Positions 5,496 through 5,726 of a DNA stretch of 5,726 nt are shown here, one piece after another. The notes under the pieces are model-generated. The model was not told where the DNA came from and searched no databases. It saw only the letters and a program-made list of their open reading frames with translations. The first letter of the stretch is position 1. Each line of letters starts with the position of its first letter. The translations under genes and the position numbers were made by a program. Origin of the DNA: Thermotogaceae bacterium (GTDB lineage: Bacteria; Thermotogota; Thermotogae; Thermotogales; Thermotogaceae); NCBI GenBank assembly GCA_021161105.1, contig JAGHBG010000234.1, positions 1 through 5,726 of the forward strand, given 5' to 3'.

Positions 5496-5726
5496 ATGGA
5501 AACGGTAAAAAAAGTGGTCATGAATTTGAAGAAATATTTAGTTTTATATGCATTATTGGCATTAATAACTGGCTGGATAATGGGAGTGAATTTTTCATCA
5601 TATGCTACTTCGCATAAGGATGTATTTTCCAATCTAATAATACTTTTTGTGTTTCTAATGATTTACCCGATGATGGTTAACATGGATTGGGGAGAAGTGA
5701 GAAGAGTTGTAAAAGAACCGAAAGCA
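5496..5726 (+). CDS. ACR3/bile acid:Na+ symporter-type transporter, N-terminal 77 residues, runs off window
   Basis: The reading frame stays open to the window edge, giving METVKKVVMNLKKY, a first helix (YLVLYALLALITGWIMGVN, 14-32), a short linker and a second helix (49-60). The latter contains LMIYPMMVNMDWGEV (54-68), followed by RRVVKEPKA. That layout, a YPMM-type helix end, then an acidic residue and a basic stretch ending in KxPK, is what I associate with the N-terminus of arsenite-exporter (ACR3) and related bile acid:sodium symporter proteins. The diagnostic later helices are outside the window, so arsenite specificity is not shown. It follows the TauE/SafE gene after 99 bp on the same strand with its own strong ribosome site and is probably part of the arsR operon. 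An ArsR/permease/ACR3 set would normally be read as arsenic or metalloid resistance. Family confidence moderate. Confidence 0.65.
   Translation, partial: METVKKVVMNLKKYLVLYALLALITGWIMGVNFSSYATSHKDVFSNLIILFVFLMIYPMMVNMDWGEVRRVVKEPKA

Overview
The window looks like a chromosomal segment of a thermophilic anaerobe, most plausibly a member of the Thermotogota (Kosmotoga/Mesotoga/Thermotoga-type). The reasons are: a secretin gene directly followed by a MEMO-family gene, a pairing I remember from Thermotoga maritima (the TM0087/TM0088 region); a MurJ of about the length of the Thermosipho africanus protein; strong GGAGG ribosome binding sites; a TTG start; and tightly packed, overlapping genes. The genus is inference only. 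No RNA genes, CRISPR arrays or mobile elements are visible.

Layout. (1) Positions 1-1666, plus strand: the 3' end of a secretin (PilQ/GspD-type outer-membrane channel), overlapping by 7 bp a complete MEMO-family gene (AmmeMemoRadiSam protein B). (2) Positions 1653-3883, minus strand: an EamA/DMT-superfamily transporter gene with a TTG start, coupled by a 4-bp ATGA overlap to murJ, the lipid II flippase. murJ converges tail-to-tail on the MEMO gene with a 14-bp overlap. (3) Positions 3884-4298: an AT-rich 415-bp intergenic region. It holds a near-consensus promoter (TTGACA, 17 bp, TATCAT), a perfect 6-4-6 palindrome over its start region in the TGAA-6-TTCA form typical of SmtB/CzrA-type ArsR operators, further AT-rich inverted repeats, and a leader of about 175 nt with a small hairpin. 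(4) Positions 4299-5726, plus strand: an ArsR-family repressor gene, a TauE/SafE-family permease gene 12 bp behind it, and the first 77 codons of an ACR3/bile acid:Na+ symporter-type (BASS) transporter that leaves the window.

How it fits together. Block 1 belongs to envelope secretion or pili plus a widely conserved enzyme-like protein. Block 2 is cell-wall precursor transport plus a small-molecule or lipid-carrier transporter. Block 4 looks like an autoregulated resistance/export cassette. Its most interesting feature is the regulator. It lacks the CxC pair of arsenic- or cadmium-sensing ArsR/CadC proteins but keeps, with exact spacing, the four C-terminal-helix ligands (D86, H88, H99, E102) that bind Zn/Co in SmtB and CzrA. 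Yet the permeases next to it belong to families usually linked to oxyanions or sulfur compounds and arsenite. A metal-type sensor therefore appears to control anion-type exporters.
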